Origin: Planctomycetia bacterium
Lineage (GTDB): Bacteria; Planctomycetota; Planctomycetia; Gemmatales; HRBIN36
Assembly (NCBI GenBank): GCA_016795155.1
Contig: JAEUIE010000025.1
Coordinates: 1 to 64,000, forward strand
Reading direction: 5' to 3'
Length of the DNA: 64,000 bases
Shown here: positions 1 to 8,483 of the stretch, in pieces
How positions within the stretch are numbered: the stretch's first letter is position 1
How the letters are laid out: every line of letters begins with the position of its first letter
The notes under the pieces: generated by a model
Seen by the model: the letters and a program-made list of their open reading frames with translations, nothing else
Told to the model about the DNA's origin: nothing
Databases searched by the model: none
Made by a program: the position numbers and the translations under genes

Positions 1-157
1 CCGTTTTCCCATGGGCTTCCCGGCTCGATAAACAGCGTCTTTACACCCACTTCGTTCAGCCAGTGCCGTACTCGCTTGCCTGTGAACTCCGGGCCATTGT
101 CACTGCGGAGATGTTCCGGCACGCCTCGCGTTACAAATAGCGATGCTAAACGCTCTA
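1..157 (-). pseudogene. IS3-family transposase remnant (integrase core fragment)
   Basis: Read on the minus strand, this stretch encodes an uninterrupted piece of an IS3-type OrfB transposase. It contains the conserved stretch RSDNGPEFTGKRVRHWL followed by FIEPGSPWEN, which are the second catalytic Asp region and the typical PGSPWENG block of the rve/DDE integrase core. The downstream (C-terminal) part runs off the left edge. The upstream part stops at about base 157, exactly where the terminal repeat of the neighbouring IS5-type element begins. No continuation of the IS3 frame is recognisable on the far side of that element, so the N-terminal half is lost and the fragment cannot be active. 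Confidence 0.75.
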
Positions 158-1016
158 GGCAGTGTTGATTCATGCTGTTGAATCCGGGCAACTTGGGGAA
201 TCATTTGAGCCAGATGGTGATGGCAGCGAAGAGAATCATGCCGAGAAAGTTTCGAGCCGTCTTTTCGTATCGGGTCGCCACTCGTCGGCATTGTTTCAGT
301 TGACTGACACAGCGTTCCACCAAGTTTCTTTCCCGATAAGTATGTCGATCATAGTCCCGTGGCGTCTTGCGGTTGGATCGTGGTGGGATGATCGCGTGTG
401 CTCCACCAGATTCGATCTTCTCCACCAGCGCGTTGCTGTCGTACCCTTTGTCAGCGATGACTTCTTCCACCGGATGGTCGCTCAACAGTTGTTCGGCATG
501 GCTGATATCCGCATCCTGCCCCGGACTGAGACAGATCGTCATGGGTTGGCCCAACCCCTCTACCGACAAGTGGATTTTCGTGCCAAATCCGCCGCGAGAT
601 CGTCCCAACGCCTGGTCGTCCTCACCACCATTCATGCCGGCTGCATGCTGGTGAGCCCGAATGATCGTGCTGTCGAGCATCAAGCGTTCCAAGTCGGGAT
701 CCTGAACCACTTCCAGGATACGCTGCCAGACCTTCTTCTTGCACCACTCGTTGTAACGGTGGTAGGTCGTGTCCCATTTACCAAATCGCTCCGGAAGATC
801 ACGCCAGGGAATACCGGTCTTGGCTACATACCACACCGCGTTCATAAAGAGGCGGTTGTCGCGAGCCACCCCGCCATGTCCACCACGACGACCGGGAAGC
901 AAACCTTCCAAACGGGCCCACTGCTCATCTGTCAACTCATGACGATGCATCGGCTTACTCCTTGCCTAATCTCGCACCATCATTTACCATCTTGGCTAGA
1001 TTCAATCAACACGGCC
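158..1016 (-). mobile_element. IS5-type insertion sequence, apparently complete
   Basis: A single transposase gene is bracketed by imperfect inverted ends. The left end reads TAGGCAGTGTTGATT (156-170) and the right end, read inward, is TAGGCCGTGTTGATT (1018 back to 1004). A TA dinucleotide lies at both junctions and may be the target duplication, which fits IS5 subgroups that target TA-type sites. The size (about 0.86 kb) is normal for the family. The element abuts the IS3 remnant, suggesting insertion into an older element followed by loss of the other half. Confidence 0.7.
201..950 (-). CDS. IS5-family transposase
   Basis: The 249-residue product is a DDE transposase that catalyses cut-and-paste movement of the surrounding element. 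The N-terminal part has the helix-turn-helix-like DUF4096 signature (LTDEQWARLEGLLPG, WRDLPERFGKW). The catalytic residues are visible in order: Asp in MLDSTIIRAHQHAAG (about residue 93), Asp in ADKGYD (about 166) and Glu in RERNLVERCVSQLK (about 212), with the Y(2)R(3)E(6)K-type spacing of the IS4/IS5 superfamily. Length is typical and no frameshift is needed, so the gene may still be functional. A long open frame on the opposite strand is a coding shadow. Confidence 0.9.
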   Translation of the reverse strand: MHRHELTDEQWARLEGLLPGRRGGHGGVARDNRLFMNAVWYVAKTGIPWRDLPERFGKWDTTYHRYNEWCKKKVWQRILEVVQDPDLERLMLDSTIIRAHQHAAGMNGGEDDQALGRSRGGFGTKIHLSVEGLGQPMTICLSPGQDADISHAEQLLSDHPVEEVIADKGYDSNALVEKIESGGAHAIIPPRSNRKTPRDYDRHTYRERNLVERCVSQLKQCRRVATRYEKTARNFLGMILFAAITIWLK

Positions 1017-1274
1017 TAATGATTTTGTGGAGAAAAATAGGTTTTTGTTCAATGGGATTTCGAATTCCGATGCTTGGAATGCCTCACAAGAGTTGCTTGA
1101 CCGCATTTCAGAATAGTTTGTTACCTGCAATTACTGCTTGAAATTGTTGCCATTTTAGTGCTGTTCCGAATTCGGGAACAAATTTCTCACTCAAGGAAGT
1201 GATACGCGCCAGACTCCCATGCCAAGGTATGGAGTACCCCTTTCTTGGGTTTGGATTGCCGATAGATTAGCAGC

Positions 1275-1955
1275 ATGAGGATAGCCGAGATCTTTTATTC
1301 GGTGCAGGGAGAAGGCATGCTGACGGGCATGCCTTCCGTTTTCGTACGCACCAGCGGCTGCAATCTGCGCTGCAGCTTCTGCGATACGCCTTACACCTCT
1401 TGGAAGCCTGAAGGCGATACGCTTTCTCTGGAACAGGTGGTGGAGAAGGTACTGAGTTACACGTGTCGGCACGTCGTAATCACCGGTGGCGAACCATTTA
1501 TTGCGCCCGATCTGGAATCGCTTTGTCTAGCTGTGAGCCAGGCTGGCAAACACATCACGCTGGAAACTGCAGCCACGGTTTACAAACCTGTCAAAGCAGA
1601 TTTGCTCAGCCTCAGTCCCAAGCTGAGCAATTCAAGTCCTGAAGCAGAAACAGGATGGGCAGAGCGCCATGAACGAGACCGAATGAACCTTCCCGTCATA
1701 AGGCAGTTTGTGGAAGAGTACCCCGTCCAGTTCAAGTGGGTGATTGATCAGCCGACGGATATTGATGAAGTTCGATCTATCATGGCTCAATTGCCTGCGG
1801 TTGATTCCGACAGGGTATTTCTGATGCCTCAGGCGATCACGCAGGAAGACTTTGTAGAAAAAGGCCGGTGGATTGCTGAACTGTGCAAACAGTATGGCTA
1901 CCGTTTCGGTTCACGGCTGCATATCGAATTGTGGGGACATACGCGAGGGACGTAG
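1275..1955 (+). CDS. queE: 7-carboxy-7-deazaguanine synthase (QueE), radical SAM
   Basis: QueE converts 6-carboxytetrahydropterin to 7-carboxy-7-deazaguanine in the cytoplasm, the third step of the preQ0/queuosine pathway. The 226-residue protein starts RIAEIFYSVQGEGML, the family's characteristic N-terminus that positions the substrate. It carries the radical SAM cluster motif in SGCNLRCSFCDTPY (C-x3-C-x2-C, about residues 29-36) and the ITGGEP SAM-binding motif (about 69-74). The C-terminal SRLHIELWG block is also typical. No other queuosine gene lies nearby. It is flanked on both sides by insertion sequences of different families, so the locus is in a rearranged patch, but the gene itself is full length. 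Confidence 0.92.
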   Translation: MRIAEIFYSVQGEGMLTGMPSVFVRTSGCNLRCSFCDTPYTSWKPEGDTLSLEQVVEKVLSYTCRHVVITGGEPFIAPDLESLCLAVSQAGKHITLETAATVYKPVKADLLSLSPKLSNSSPEAETGWAERHERDRMNLPVIRQFVEEYPVQFKWVIDQPTDIDEVRSIMAQLPAVDSDRVFLMPQAITQEDFVEKGRWIAELCKQYGYRFGSRLHIELWGHTRGT

Positions 1956-1963
1956 AGGGACAC

Positions 1964-1983
1964 GGTTAGCGTGCGTACACGCA
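1964..1983 (+). repeat. 20-bp direct repeat, left copy
   Basis: The sequence GGTTAGCGTGCGTACACGCA lies just after the queE stop codon. An identical copy lies at 3215-3234, beyond the right end of the insertion sequence. The last two bases overlap the left inverted end of the element. Confidence 0.8.
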
Positions 1984-2014
1984 GAGGCCATCCGGTAATT
2001 AAGTTGATCTAAAC

Positions 2015-2080
2015 AGCCTGATCTCAAGAGGTTACGTTGTAGTTTGCGAACAGCAACACAACACATCAGGAGATCAGGCT
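2015..2080 (+). promoter_or_regulatory. Hairpin masking the transposase ribosome binding site
   Basis: AGCCTGATCTC (2015-2025) and GAGATCAGGCT (2070-2080) are perfect 11-bp inverted repeats separated by 44 bases. The 3' arm covers part of the only good Shine-Dalgarno sequence, AGGAG at 2068-2072, and ends immediately before the TTG start at 2081. In RNA read from outside the element the stem would form and hide the ribosome binding site. This resembles the known protection of IS10 and IS50 against impinging transcription; the function here is inferred. Confidence 0.55.
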
Positions 2081-3142
2081 TTGCGTGGTGCCAAGGAAGG
2101 CACGTCATTAGCCACGTTAATAGCGGAAGCGATCCCCGTATGCCAGGAAGCTGAACGACGTTGTCCGCGTCGAGGTGCAGGACGTAAGCCGGTCAGTCCC
2201 GATTGGGTCGTTGCCTTGCTGATTATGGTAGCGGTTCTGAAGCGAAAGAAGTCAAAATCAGCTCAATATCGGTTCATTCACCATCATCGTGCTGCTTTGT
2301 CGAAGGCTTTGGGAGGAGCACCCTTGCCCAGGCGAAGCACCTATTTTGAGCGGTATCGCCGAGCAGCGGGTTTGATGGAGATGGCCATCCGCATTCAAGG
2401 GGAATGGGCCGTGCGTGACGGGCTCGCTCAGCCTCAACGAGTGGCCATCGACAAGAGTGTGATTGCCGCGCGTGGACGTCGCTGGCATCACCAGTATCTG
2501 GCCGAGCGAGGCGGCTATCCACGCGGGGCTGATCGGGAGAGCACTTGGACACGCACTCCGCACGACGGTTGGATTCAGGGATATGCCTTCGAAGTGGTGG
2601 TAACTGCCCAGCCTAACGGTGTTGTTTGGCCGCTGCTGGCGTCTGCCCATCGAGCGTGCGACCGGGAAGCTCGTACATCCCTGGCTAAACTCCGGGCACT
2701 GCCGTCTGCCACACAGCATGTGATGGCGGACAGTGCCTACGACACCAACGATTGCACCGATGCGGTCGAGGGATCGCCTCGTCGACCGGGTCGTCGATTC
2801 GTGTGCCCTATTTACCACCGTGGCTGCCGCTCGAAGAAAGCTGTGCCGACGCCTCGCCGAGGCAAACGGCTTCGCTGGGTCAAGCGACGGCAGGAACGGG
2901 ATAGCTATGTGAAGAGCCTTCAGGGTAAGCGACTGTTAACGCTTCGGAGCATCAGTGTCGAGCCTTTCAATGCACGTCTGAAAGCGCTCTTCGAACTCGA
3001 AGACACCGTCTGGCATCGTGGACTGGGCAACAACCAAACACAACTACTCGCTGCCATCGCCAACTATCAACTTCTGCTGCGACATAACCACCGCTGCGGA
3101 AACAACAACGGGCAAATACAATGGATCCTCGATGCACTCTGA
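2081..3142 (+). CDS. DDE transposase (IS4/IS5-like)
   Basis: The 353-residue product is a basic DDE transposase. The catalytic acidic residues are seen in VAIDKSVIAARGRRWH (about residue 124), MADSAYDTND (about 215) and SVEPFNARLKALFEL (Glu about 291), an arrangement shared with IS4/IS5-like enzymes. The start is TTG, chosen because AGGAG lies 8 bases upstream and no ATG is available. The N-terminal region (about 20-60) is a helical DNA-binding candidate. The frame is intact. The exact IS family is uncertain. Confidence 0.85.
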   Translation: MRGAKEGTSLATLIAEAIPVCQEAERRCPRRGAGRKPVSPDWVVALLIMVAVLKRKKSKSAQYRFIHHHRAALSKALGGAPLPRRSTYFERYRRAAGLMEMAIRIQGEWAVRDGLAQPQRVAIDKSVIAARGRRWHHQYLAERGGYPRGADRESTWTRTPHDGWIQGYAFEVVVTAQPNGVVWPLLASAHRACDREARTSLAKLRALPSATQHVMADSAYDTNDCTDAVEGSPRRPGRRFVCPIYHRGCRSKKAVPTPRRGKRLRWVKRRQERDSYVKSLQGKRLLTLRSISVEPFNARLKALFELEDTVWHRGLGNNQTQLLAAIANYQLLLRHNHRCGNNNGQIQWILDAL

Positions 3143-3214
3143 ATTACCGGACGGCCTCTGGCCGTACTCGGCCTAACCATGTTTGTGTGGTATGATGTAG
3201 TCGCTAGACTGCAT

Positions 3215-3234
3215 GGTTAGCGTGCGTACACGCA
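3215..3234 (+). repeat. 20-bp direct repeat, right copy
   Basis: This is identical to 1964-1983. It is preceded by a loose inverted repeat, TAACCATG (about 3173-3180) facing CATGGTTA (3212-3219), which would make a hairpin with a loop of about 30 bases. It may be part of a dispersed repeat that the insertion sequence entered or was carried with. Confidence 0.75.
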
Positions 3235-3250
3235 AACGATGGCACCCAAG

Positions 3251-3466
3251 CTAACGGTTCTTATTATCTACTGTACCCCATACAAGATTAACGAATACAA
3301 AGCCAAAAAATGGCATCGCAGCTGACATCAATAAAATCATCAACCATGACATTTCGTTTGCTTTGAAATATACTTTTATAAAGCTTAATCCCGCGACCTG
3401 AATGAGAAAAAGAGCCAAGAAGAATTTCGCATACCCATTAATGATTTGAGTACCAATTTTATTCAT
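3251..3466 (-). CDS. Small hypothetical membrane protein
   Basis: The 71-residue product has two likely membrane-spanning helices, around FFLALFLIQVAGLSFI and LMILLMSAAMPFFGFVFV, separated by a short charged loop. The start at 3466 (protein beginning MNKIGTQ) is preferred over a longer open frame because AAGGAG lies about 7 bases upstream. I do not recognise a family. It is isolated between the insertion sequence and the convergent side of the DUF1552 gene. Confidence 0.55.
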   Translation of the reverse strand: MNKIGTQIINGYAKFFLALFLIQVAGLSFIKVYFKANEMSWLMILLMSAAMPFFGFVFVNLVWGTVDNKNR

Positions 3467-3568
3467 CAACACTCCTTCTCGGTACCAGACAAGCCTGTCA
3501 TGGGAACATTCAACTATGAAAACCACTGATTGATGAGGGGAAGAACGCTCCGGTGTGCAACTGGATAC

Positions 3569-4879
3569 TTACAACTCCCCCAGTACCCCATTACTATCCC
3601 CAAACCGTTTCTGCTGAATCCCCAGCCTTTGCAGCATGGCGACGTAGAGATTAGTGATCGGCGTATTGAAGGCGTACTTCACATGTCGGCCCGGGTTCAG
3701 GCTGCCGCCAGCTTTACCGAAGAGGAGAATGGGAAGCTGGTCGTGGTTATGGCGGTTGCCATCGCCGATGCCTGAGCCGTAAAGGAGCATCATGTTATCG
3801 AGCAGGGTGCCGTTGCCTTCCTTGACCGACTTCAGCTTGCCGATGAGGTAGGCCAGATGTTCCAGATGGAACTGGTTGATCTTGGCGATCTTCTCGTGCT
3901 TGGCCTTGTCGCCGCCGTGATGCGACAGGTCGTGGTGCCCTTCGGGCACGCCAATGAACTTGTAGCTGCGGTTGCTGCCTTCGTTGGCAAAAACAAAAGT
4001 GCTGAAGCGGGTGATGTCAGCCTGGAAGGCGAGAACCTGCAGATCAGCCAGGGCCTTCATGTGGTCGCTGTATTCCTTGGGAATGCCGGTAGGCTTTTCC
4101 GTGGGCACTTTGATCTTGGCGTTTTCCTGCTTGTTGCGGTTGAGTCGGCTTTCCATCTCGCGGATGGAAGTGAGGTACTCATCGAGCTTGCGTTTATCAG
4201 AGCCGCCCAGTTGTTTTTCCAGCGAATGTGCGTCGTGGAGAACGGCGTCGAGCACGCTGCGGCGTTCATCGTGATTCTTGGGTGTACCGTACAGTCTTTC
4301 GAAAAGCTGCTTGGGGTCAACTTCCTTGGGCATCGGCGTTTGTTCAGAACGCCAGGAAAGGTTGTTGGAGTAGGCACAGGAGTAACCTGAATCACAGTTG
4401 CCAGCGTTCATGCCCTTGTCGCAGCCAATTTCCAGCGAAGGCAGCTTGGTGTGATGGCCGAGTTGGGAAGCAGCTACCTGATCTACCGACATGCCGATGC
4501 GGATATCAGCGCCAGCGGTTTTCTTGGGTTGGCTGCCTGTAAGAAATGCCGACATGGCACGGGCATGGTCGCCGGGGCCATCGCCGTTGGCACGGGCCTT
4601 GTCGCAAGTCAGGCCGCTGAGCACGCTGAAGTCATTCTTGAATTCAGCGAGCTTGGCGAGCGAGGGAGTGAGTTCATAATTGGCACCTTCACTATGTGGT
4701 GTCCAATCTTCCATATGGATGCCATTGGGTACATAGACGAATGCCATCCGCAGCGGAGCCTTGACGGTTTCAGCGGCAGAAGCCATCACCCCGCCGGGCA
4801 ACATGCCTTCCAGGAAAGGCAGGGCAATAGACGCGGTTACACCCTTGAGCATCGTTCGGCGGGAAATCGGCTCTCTCAT
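3569..4879 (-). CDS. DUF1552 family secreted protein
   Basis: The 436-residue protein belongs to the DUF1552 family, which is abundant in planctomycetes and related to sulfatase/DUF1501-like folds; its reaction is unknown. It begins SRRTMLKG followed by a hydrophobic stretch, a twin-arginine export signal, so it is probably folded before export to the periplasm. The body shows family blocks such as FVYVPNGIHMEDW, SVDQVAASQLG, LLDNMMLLYGSGIGDGN and NRHNHDQLPILLFGKAGG. Its ATG overlaps the stop codon of the DUF1592-type gene upstream by 4 bases, so the two are translationally coupled. In planctomycetes these two families are regularly paired and probably form one secreted or surface system. Confidence 0.9.
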   Translation of the reverse strand: MREPISRRTMLKGVTASIALPFLEGMLPGGVMASAAETVKAPLRMAFVYVPNGIHMEDWTPHSEGANYELTPSLAKLAEFKNDFSVLSGLTCDKARANGDGPGDHARAMSAFLTGSQPKKTAGADIRIGMSVDQVAASQLGHHTKLPSLEIGCDKGMNAGNCDSGYSCAYSNNLSWRSEQTPMPKEVDPKQLFERLYGTPKNHDERRSVLDAVLHDAHSLEKQLGGSDKRKLDEYLTSIREMESRLNRNKQENAKIKVPTEKPTGIPKEYSDHMKALADLQVLAFQADITRFSTFVFANEGSNRSYKFIGVPEGHHDLSHHGGDKAKHEKIAKINQFHLEHLAYLIGKLKSVKEGNGTLLDNMMLLYGSGIGDGNRHNHDQLPILLFGKAGGSLNPGRHVKYAFNTPITNLYVAMLQRLGIQQKRFGDSNGVLGEL

Positions 4880-7215
4880 ATTCCACTCCGGATGTTACGG
4901 CGTTTCTGGAACGGTTCACTCTTGACGATCTCTTGAATCAGGGCACTGAGCGTATCGCCCCGCTTTTGGGCCGCTTGTGCTATCTCGGCAAGATGCGGTC
5001 GATCACTCGACACGATTCCACGCCCTATAGCAAAGGTTACCATCTTTTCAGTCAGACAACGACGAAAATCTTCATCACGCTGCTTCAAAAGGACCACCAA
5101 TTCCTGGGGCGACTTGAACGATTGCCCGCTCGGCAAGGTGCCAGCCGGGTCTACCGGATCGCTGCCATCCTTGGTGCGCCAGGTGCCGACGGCATCGAAA
5201 TTCTCGAAGCCAAAGCCAATAGGATCCATGCGTTGATGGCAGGTAGCACAGTTGGGGTTCACCCTATGCTGTTCCATGCGCTGACGCAGAGTGCCTTTGA
5301 GTTCCTCTGTTTCTTTTAGTTCAGGAACATCAGGCGGTGGCGGCGGAGGTGGGGTGCCGAGGATCGTTTCCAGTACCCACTTCCCTCGCTTCACCGGCGA
5401 CGTACGTGTCGGGTTCGAGGTCATAGTCAGGATGCTGGCATGCGTCAAGATGCCTCGACGGGGAGTCTCCTTCAAACTGACTTTTCGGAAATCGAGACCT
5501 TTGACCTCTTTCAGACCGTAATGCTTCGCCAGCCGTTCGTTCACGAACGTGAAGTCTGCATCAAGGAAGGTGGTGATGGGTAAATCCCTTACCAGCAGTT
5601 CCTGGAAGAAGAGTTCGGTTTCCTTCTGCATGGCCTGGCGGAGCGGTTCATCGAACGTGGGGAATCGCTTGGGATCGGGTGTGGCCTGCTGCAGGTTGCG
5701 CAGTTGCAGCCATTGCCCGGCAAAGTTCTCAACCAGAGCAAGGGCTTTGGGGTCGCGGAGCATCCGGCGGGCCTGAAGCTGAAGAACTTCAGGGTCTTTG
5801 AGCTTGCCTTGTTTGGCCAGGTTGAAGAGCGTTTCATCAGGCATACTGCTCCAGATGAAATACGACAACCTGCTGGCCAATTCGTAATCGTTCAGGCTCC
5901 GTACAGATGCGGTGCTGTCGTCCTTCTCGACACGGAAGAGGAAGTGAGGCGAGATCAGGATGGCCTGCAACGGAAGTTTGTGTGCTTCTTCAAAATTAGC
6001 GCCGCGCTGGCTGGCTTGGTCAAACAGTTTCATCAATCGATCAGTTTCGCTAGTGGATACAGGCCGCCTGAAGGCACGTTCAGCGAGTTGATGTAGATTG
6101 CGGCGGGCTGCTTCACGTGCAGACACTTTTTCGGCTGGAATGGTTCTCAATACAGGATGCAGCACCGCCACCGGCGTTGCATCCGTCGGCCCTTCTATCA
6201 TCATGCCGACAATGATGAGGTTGCGATCACGCTGCTTTTCATCCTTGAGCGTGGGATCATAGAAATCATTGGTGAATGCAAGTGAAACCTTGTGCTGGCC
6301 TTCTTTTACCTGCACTTCAACTTCATAAGTCTTGCGGGGATCTTTGTCGGCTTCCACCGCTGAAATGTTAAATGTTTTGACGACTTTGTTATCGAGTTTC
6401 AGATCGAGTTTAGGCGGTTCGTTGCCCGCCTGTTGTCCGAAGGCACGCACACGTAGAGTATACTTGCCCGTCTTGGGAAATGGAAACTCGACATGCACTT
6501 CGGCATTGGTGTTCAATGCACGAAACTGATTGTTCTTGCTGAATGCTGAACCCACATTGCGAGGCTGCAACTCGCGGCCTTGAAAGCGTCGCTGCGTGCC
6601 AGACACCGGCTTGGCCACAGGTTTCATCGCCTGATCGGCAACCCGTTCTGCCGCGTTCAAATACTTTTCCAGCAATAGTGGCGGCAATGTCAGCACATCG
6701 CCAATGTTGTCGAACCCGTAGCCGACATCATCAGCAGGGAAATCATCAGCAGGTTTGAAATCGACTCCGAGCAAATCACGAATCGTGTTGTTGTACTCGT
6801 TGCGATTGAGCCGCCGCATGGTCACGCGGCCAGGGTCGCGTTTGCCTTGCAATTCTGAGCGTACCAGGGCAGCTTCCAGCCAGGCTGTCAGTTTGTCCCG
6901 CTCAGGCATGGAGGGCTGGGGCTTGTTCGCCGGGGGCATATCGCCATGCTTGACATTCTGAACCAGGGCGTGAAGCAACTCCGTCTTGGTGTTGAATGCT
7001 TCGGCATTTGGAAACGCTTCAAGATTGAGATCGCCCTTGGGCTTCTTTCCACCATGACAACTGATGCAATACTGCTTGAAGAGTGGAACAATCTGCGCTT
7101 GGTACTCATCAGCTTGCCCGGAAAACGGTTCGAGGGCAGAACCTGTCTGCAGGCATACAGCCATGCAAATACAGGCAACAAAACAAGCTATGGTGATGAT
7201 CACCACACAACGCAT
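4876..7215 (-). CDS. PSCyt-type protein, DUF1587/1595/1592/1588/1585
   Basis: The 779-residue exported protein has an N-terminal hydrophobic signal (about 1-28) and then a cytochrome-like domain with CISCH (residues 50-54). The blocks RRLNRNEYNNTIRDLLGVD (DUF1587), RAFRRPVSTSETDRL (DUF1595), LASRLSYFIWSSMPDE (DUF1592), GILTHASILTMTSNPTRTSPVKRG (given here as a longer block at about 590-613, DUF1588) and CATCH at about 656-660 with RMDPIGFGFENFDAVG (DUF1588/1585) follow in the usual order. Two CXXCH sites suggest covalent heme. The enzymatic role of these planctomycete proteins is not established; biopolymer breakdown or redox function has been suggested. It forms a two-gene operon with the DUF1552 gene, overlapping by 4 bases. 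Confidence 0.9.
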   Translation of the reverse strand: MRCVVIITIACFVACICMAVCLQTGSALEPFSGQADEYQAQIVPLFKQYCISCHGGKKPKGDLNLEAFPNAEAFNTKTELLHALVQNVKHGDMPPANKPQPSMPERDKLTAWLEAALVRSELQGKRDPGRVTMRRLNRNEYNNTIRDLLGVDFKPADDFPADDVGYGFDNIGDVLTLPPLLLEKYLNAAERVADQAMKPVAKPVSGTQRRFQGRELQPRNVGSAFSKNNQFRALNTNAEVHVEFPFPKTGKYTLRVRAFGQQAGNEPPKLDLKLDNKVVKTFNISAVEADKDPRKTYEVEVQVKEGQHKVSLAFTNDFYDPTLKDEKQRDRNLIIVGMMIEGPTDATPVAVLHPVLRTIPAEKVSAREAARRNLHQLAERAFRRPVSTSETDRLMKLFDQASQRGANFEEAHKLPLQAILISPHFLFRVEKDDSTASVRSLNDYELASRLSYFIWSSMPDETLFNLAKQGKLKDPEVLQLQARRMLRDPKALALVENFAGQWLQLRNLQQATPDPKRFPTFDEPLRQAMQKETELFFQELLVRDLPITTFLDADFTFVNERLAKHYGLKEVKGLDFRKVSLKETPRRGILTHASILTMTSNPTRTSPVKRGKWVLETILGTPPPPPPPDVPELKETEELKGTLRQRMEQHRVNPNCATCHQRMDPIGFGFENFDAVGTWRTKDGSDPVDPAGTLPSGQSFKSPQELVVLLKQRDEDFRRCLTEKMVTFAIGRGIVSSDRPHLAEIAQAAQKRGDTLSALIQEIVKSEPFQKRRNIRSGI

Positions 7216-7340
7216 GTATACCTCATGGAATGCTAAATGAACGGCGGGAAACAGGCAGATAATTTATCTTACCCCGTTAAAGCTGCGGAGTCGAGACGAA
7301 GGTGGATAGCAATTGATGAAAAGCTGTTAATCCAATCGCA

Positions 7341-8273
7341 TTAACTTGAAATAGCAACATGCTTATCTGTCTGTTTGCCCGTCGCAATAGGAGCTGGTTT
7401 AGCTGGGACGGAGATTGGATCAGCTAAAGGAATAAACTGGAATATATGATGTTGACCGAGTTTGACTATGACGTTTGCTGGTATCAATGTATCCTTCGCG
7501 GTTTGTAGCCAGACTGTCAGATTCTTCAATTTGTTGTCGAGCAATTTCTGGTAGAACTCTTTGGAAGTCAGCCCGTGAGGCAGCGTGACATCCTGATTGA
7601 GAATCTGCGATGGTGGATCAGCCAGCAGCTTGGTGATAACCATTTGCTGCAGTTTGCTGGCAGGGTGGCCCAGCAGCTTTTCACCTGCCGGGTTCACATA
7701 GTGTATTTTCAGTTCCAGATCGGTGGCTATCAGGGCAATAGGCATATCTTTCAGCAATGCACCCATCGCCAGGTCGCGCGTTCGCAATCCCTGGAAATTC
7801 TTGAGGTGTATGTGATAGGTGGAAGAAAGCATCCGGCCTTCATCCTGATCAGGGCAGGGAGGCGGGCTTAGGTTCGCAGGAGGATTGAGTGGATGCGATA
7901 AAGAGGCCAAGGCTGTCGTGACATCATGCATAGTCTGCTTCAACTGGCTGCGTCTCTCAGCTAATCGTCTGCACAGTTCAATTACGAGGGCAGTCATCGA
8001 CCACGGAGGTGGCTTGGCGCCTCGCCAGGGTTGAACCAGGGCTTCTTCGGTTTCGATGTTTTCTTCGAGAGATTCATTAATCTGATCAATGGCTTCCTGA
8101 TGCCGACGTGGGCCAATGGTGGCAACATACGTTACTATGAGTGATATCAACGCAGCACTGAGGGCTGCAAAGACCAACCCCCACGACATGCCTACCAGCC
8201 AGGTGGCAAGCAAAACCATGAACGTAGGCAGCAGGGCGGCTACCATTAATAATGTGCGTTTCGCTTGGCTCAT
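7341..8273 (-). CDS. Membrane-anchored PAS-domain protein
   Basis: The 310-residue protein has two N-terminal membrane helices (about 8-27 and 29-52), a helical linker of about 100 residues, a proline-rich stretch (about 128-142) and a PAS-like domain (about 165-285) containing LLKDMPIALIATDLELKIHYVNPAG and LLGHPASKLQ. PAS domains sense small ligands, redox state or protein partners. No kinase, GGDEF or methyl-accepting region follows, so this is a sensor-like module without an obvious output domain; it may act through a partner. The gene stands alone, with its own promoter presumably in the 8274-8483 gap shared with the divergent hydrolase gene. Confidence 0.6.
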   Translation of the reverse strand: MSQAKRTLLMVAALLPTFMVLLATWLVGMSWGLVFAALSAALISLIVTYVATIGPRRHQEAIDQINESLEENIETEEALVQPWRGAKPPPWSMTALVIELCRRLAERRSQLKQTMHDVTTALASLSHPLNPPANLSPPPCPDQDEGRMLSSTYHIHLKNFQGLRTRDLAMGALLKDMPIALIATDLELKIHYVNPAGEKLLGHPASKLQQMVITKLLADPPSQILNQDVTLPHGLTSKEFYQKLLDNKLKNLTVWLQTAKDTLIPANVIVKLGQHHIFQFIPLADPISVPAKPAPIATGKQTDKHVAISS

Positions 8274-8483
8274 AACTCTAGCAAAATGTGGTTGCGTTTT
8301 TCACGCAGGGTCTATCTATTAAGGCGATGCAGAAACCTAGCTTACGAAAGAGTTCTCGTCCAATACAGGAAAATATTCTCATGATTCTCCAAAATGTTGT
8401 GGGGCGAGTTCATTGAAAATGCTTCTTGACAGTTTTGTAATGTGATATTCTCGTTCTGCTTCACCATTTGAAAGTTGATAACC

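Larger units (their letters stand above)
1982..3160 (+). mobile_element. DDE-transposase insertion sequence with 19-bp inverted ends
   Basis: The left end is CAGAGGCCATCCGGTAATT (1982-2000). The right end (3142-3160) is its reverse complement with one mismatch (A/G at position 9). Similarity extends imperfectly a few bases further outward through a GTAC on each side (1975-1978 and 3164-3167). The transposase stop codon overlaps the right repeat, so the element is compact. No clear short target duplication was found; instead a 20-bp direct repeat is present near both ends. Confidence 0.75.

Noticed and set aside
162-1019. Long open frame opposite the IS5-type transposase
   Set aside because: It is antisense to an intact DDE transposase with recognisable catalytic motifs and has no motif of its own.
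158-3160. queE as cargo of a composite transposon
   Set aside because: The flanking insertion sequences belong to different families with different ends, so they could not move together.
3857-4390. Open frame of 177 codons antisense to the DUF1552 gene
   Set aside because: It is a shadow of a clearly coding DUF1552 sequence.
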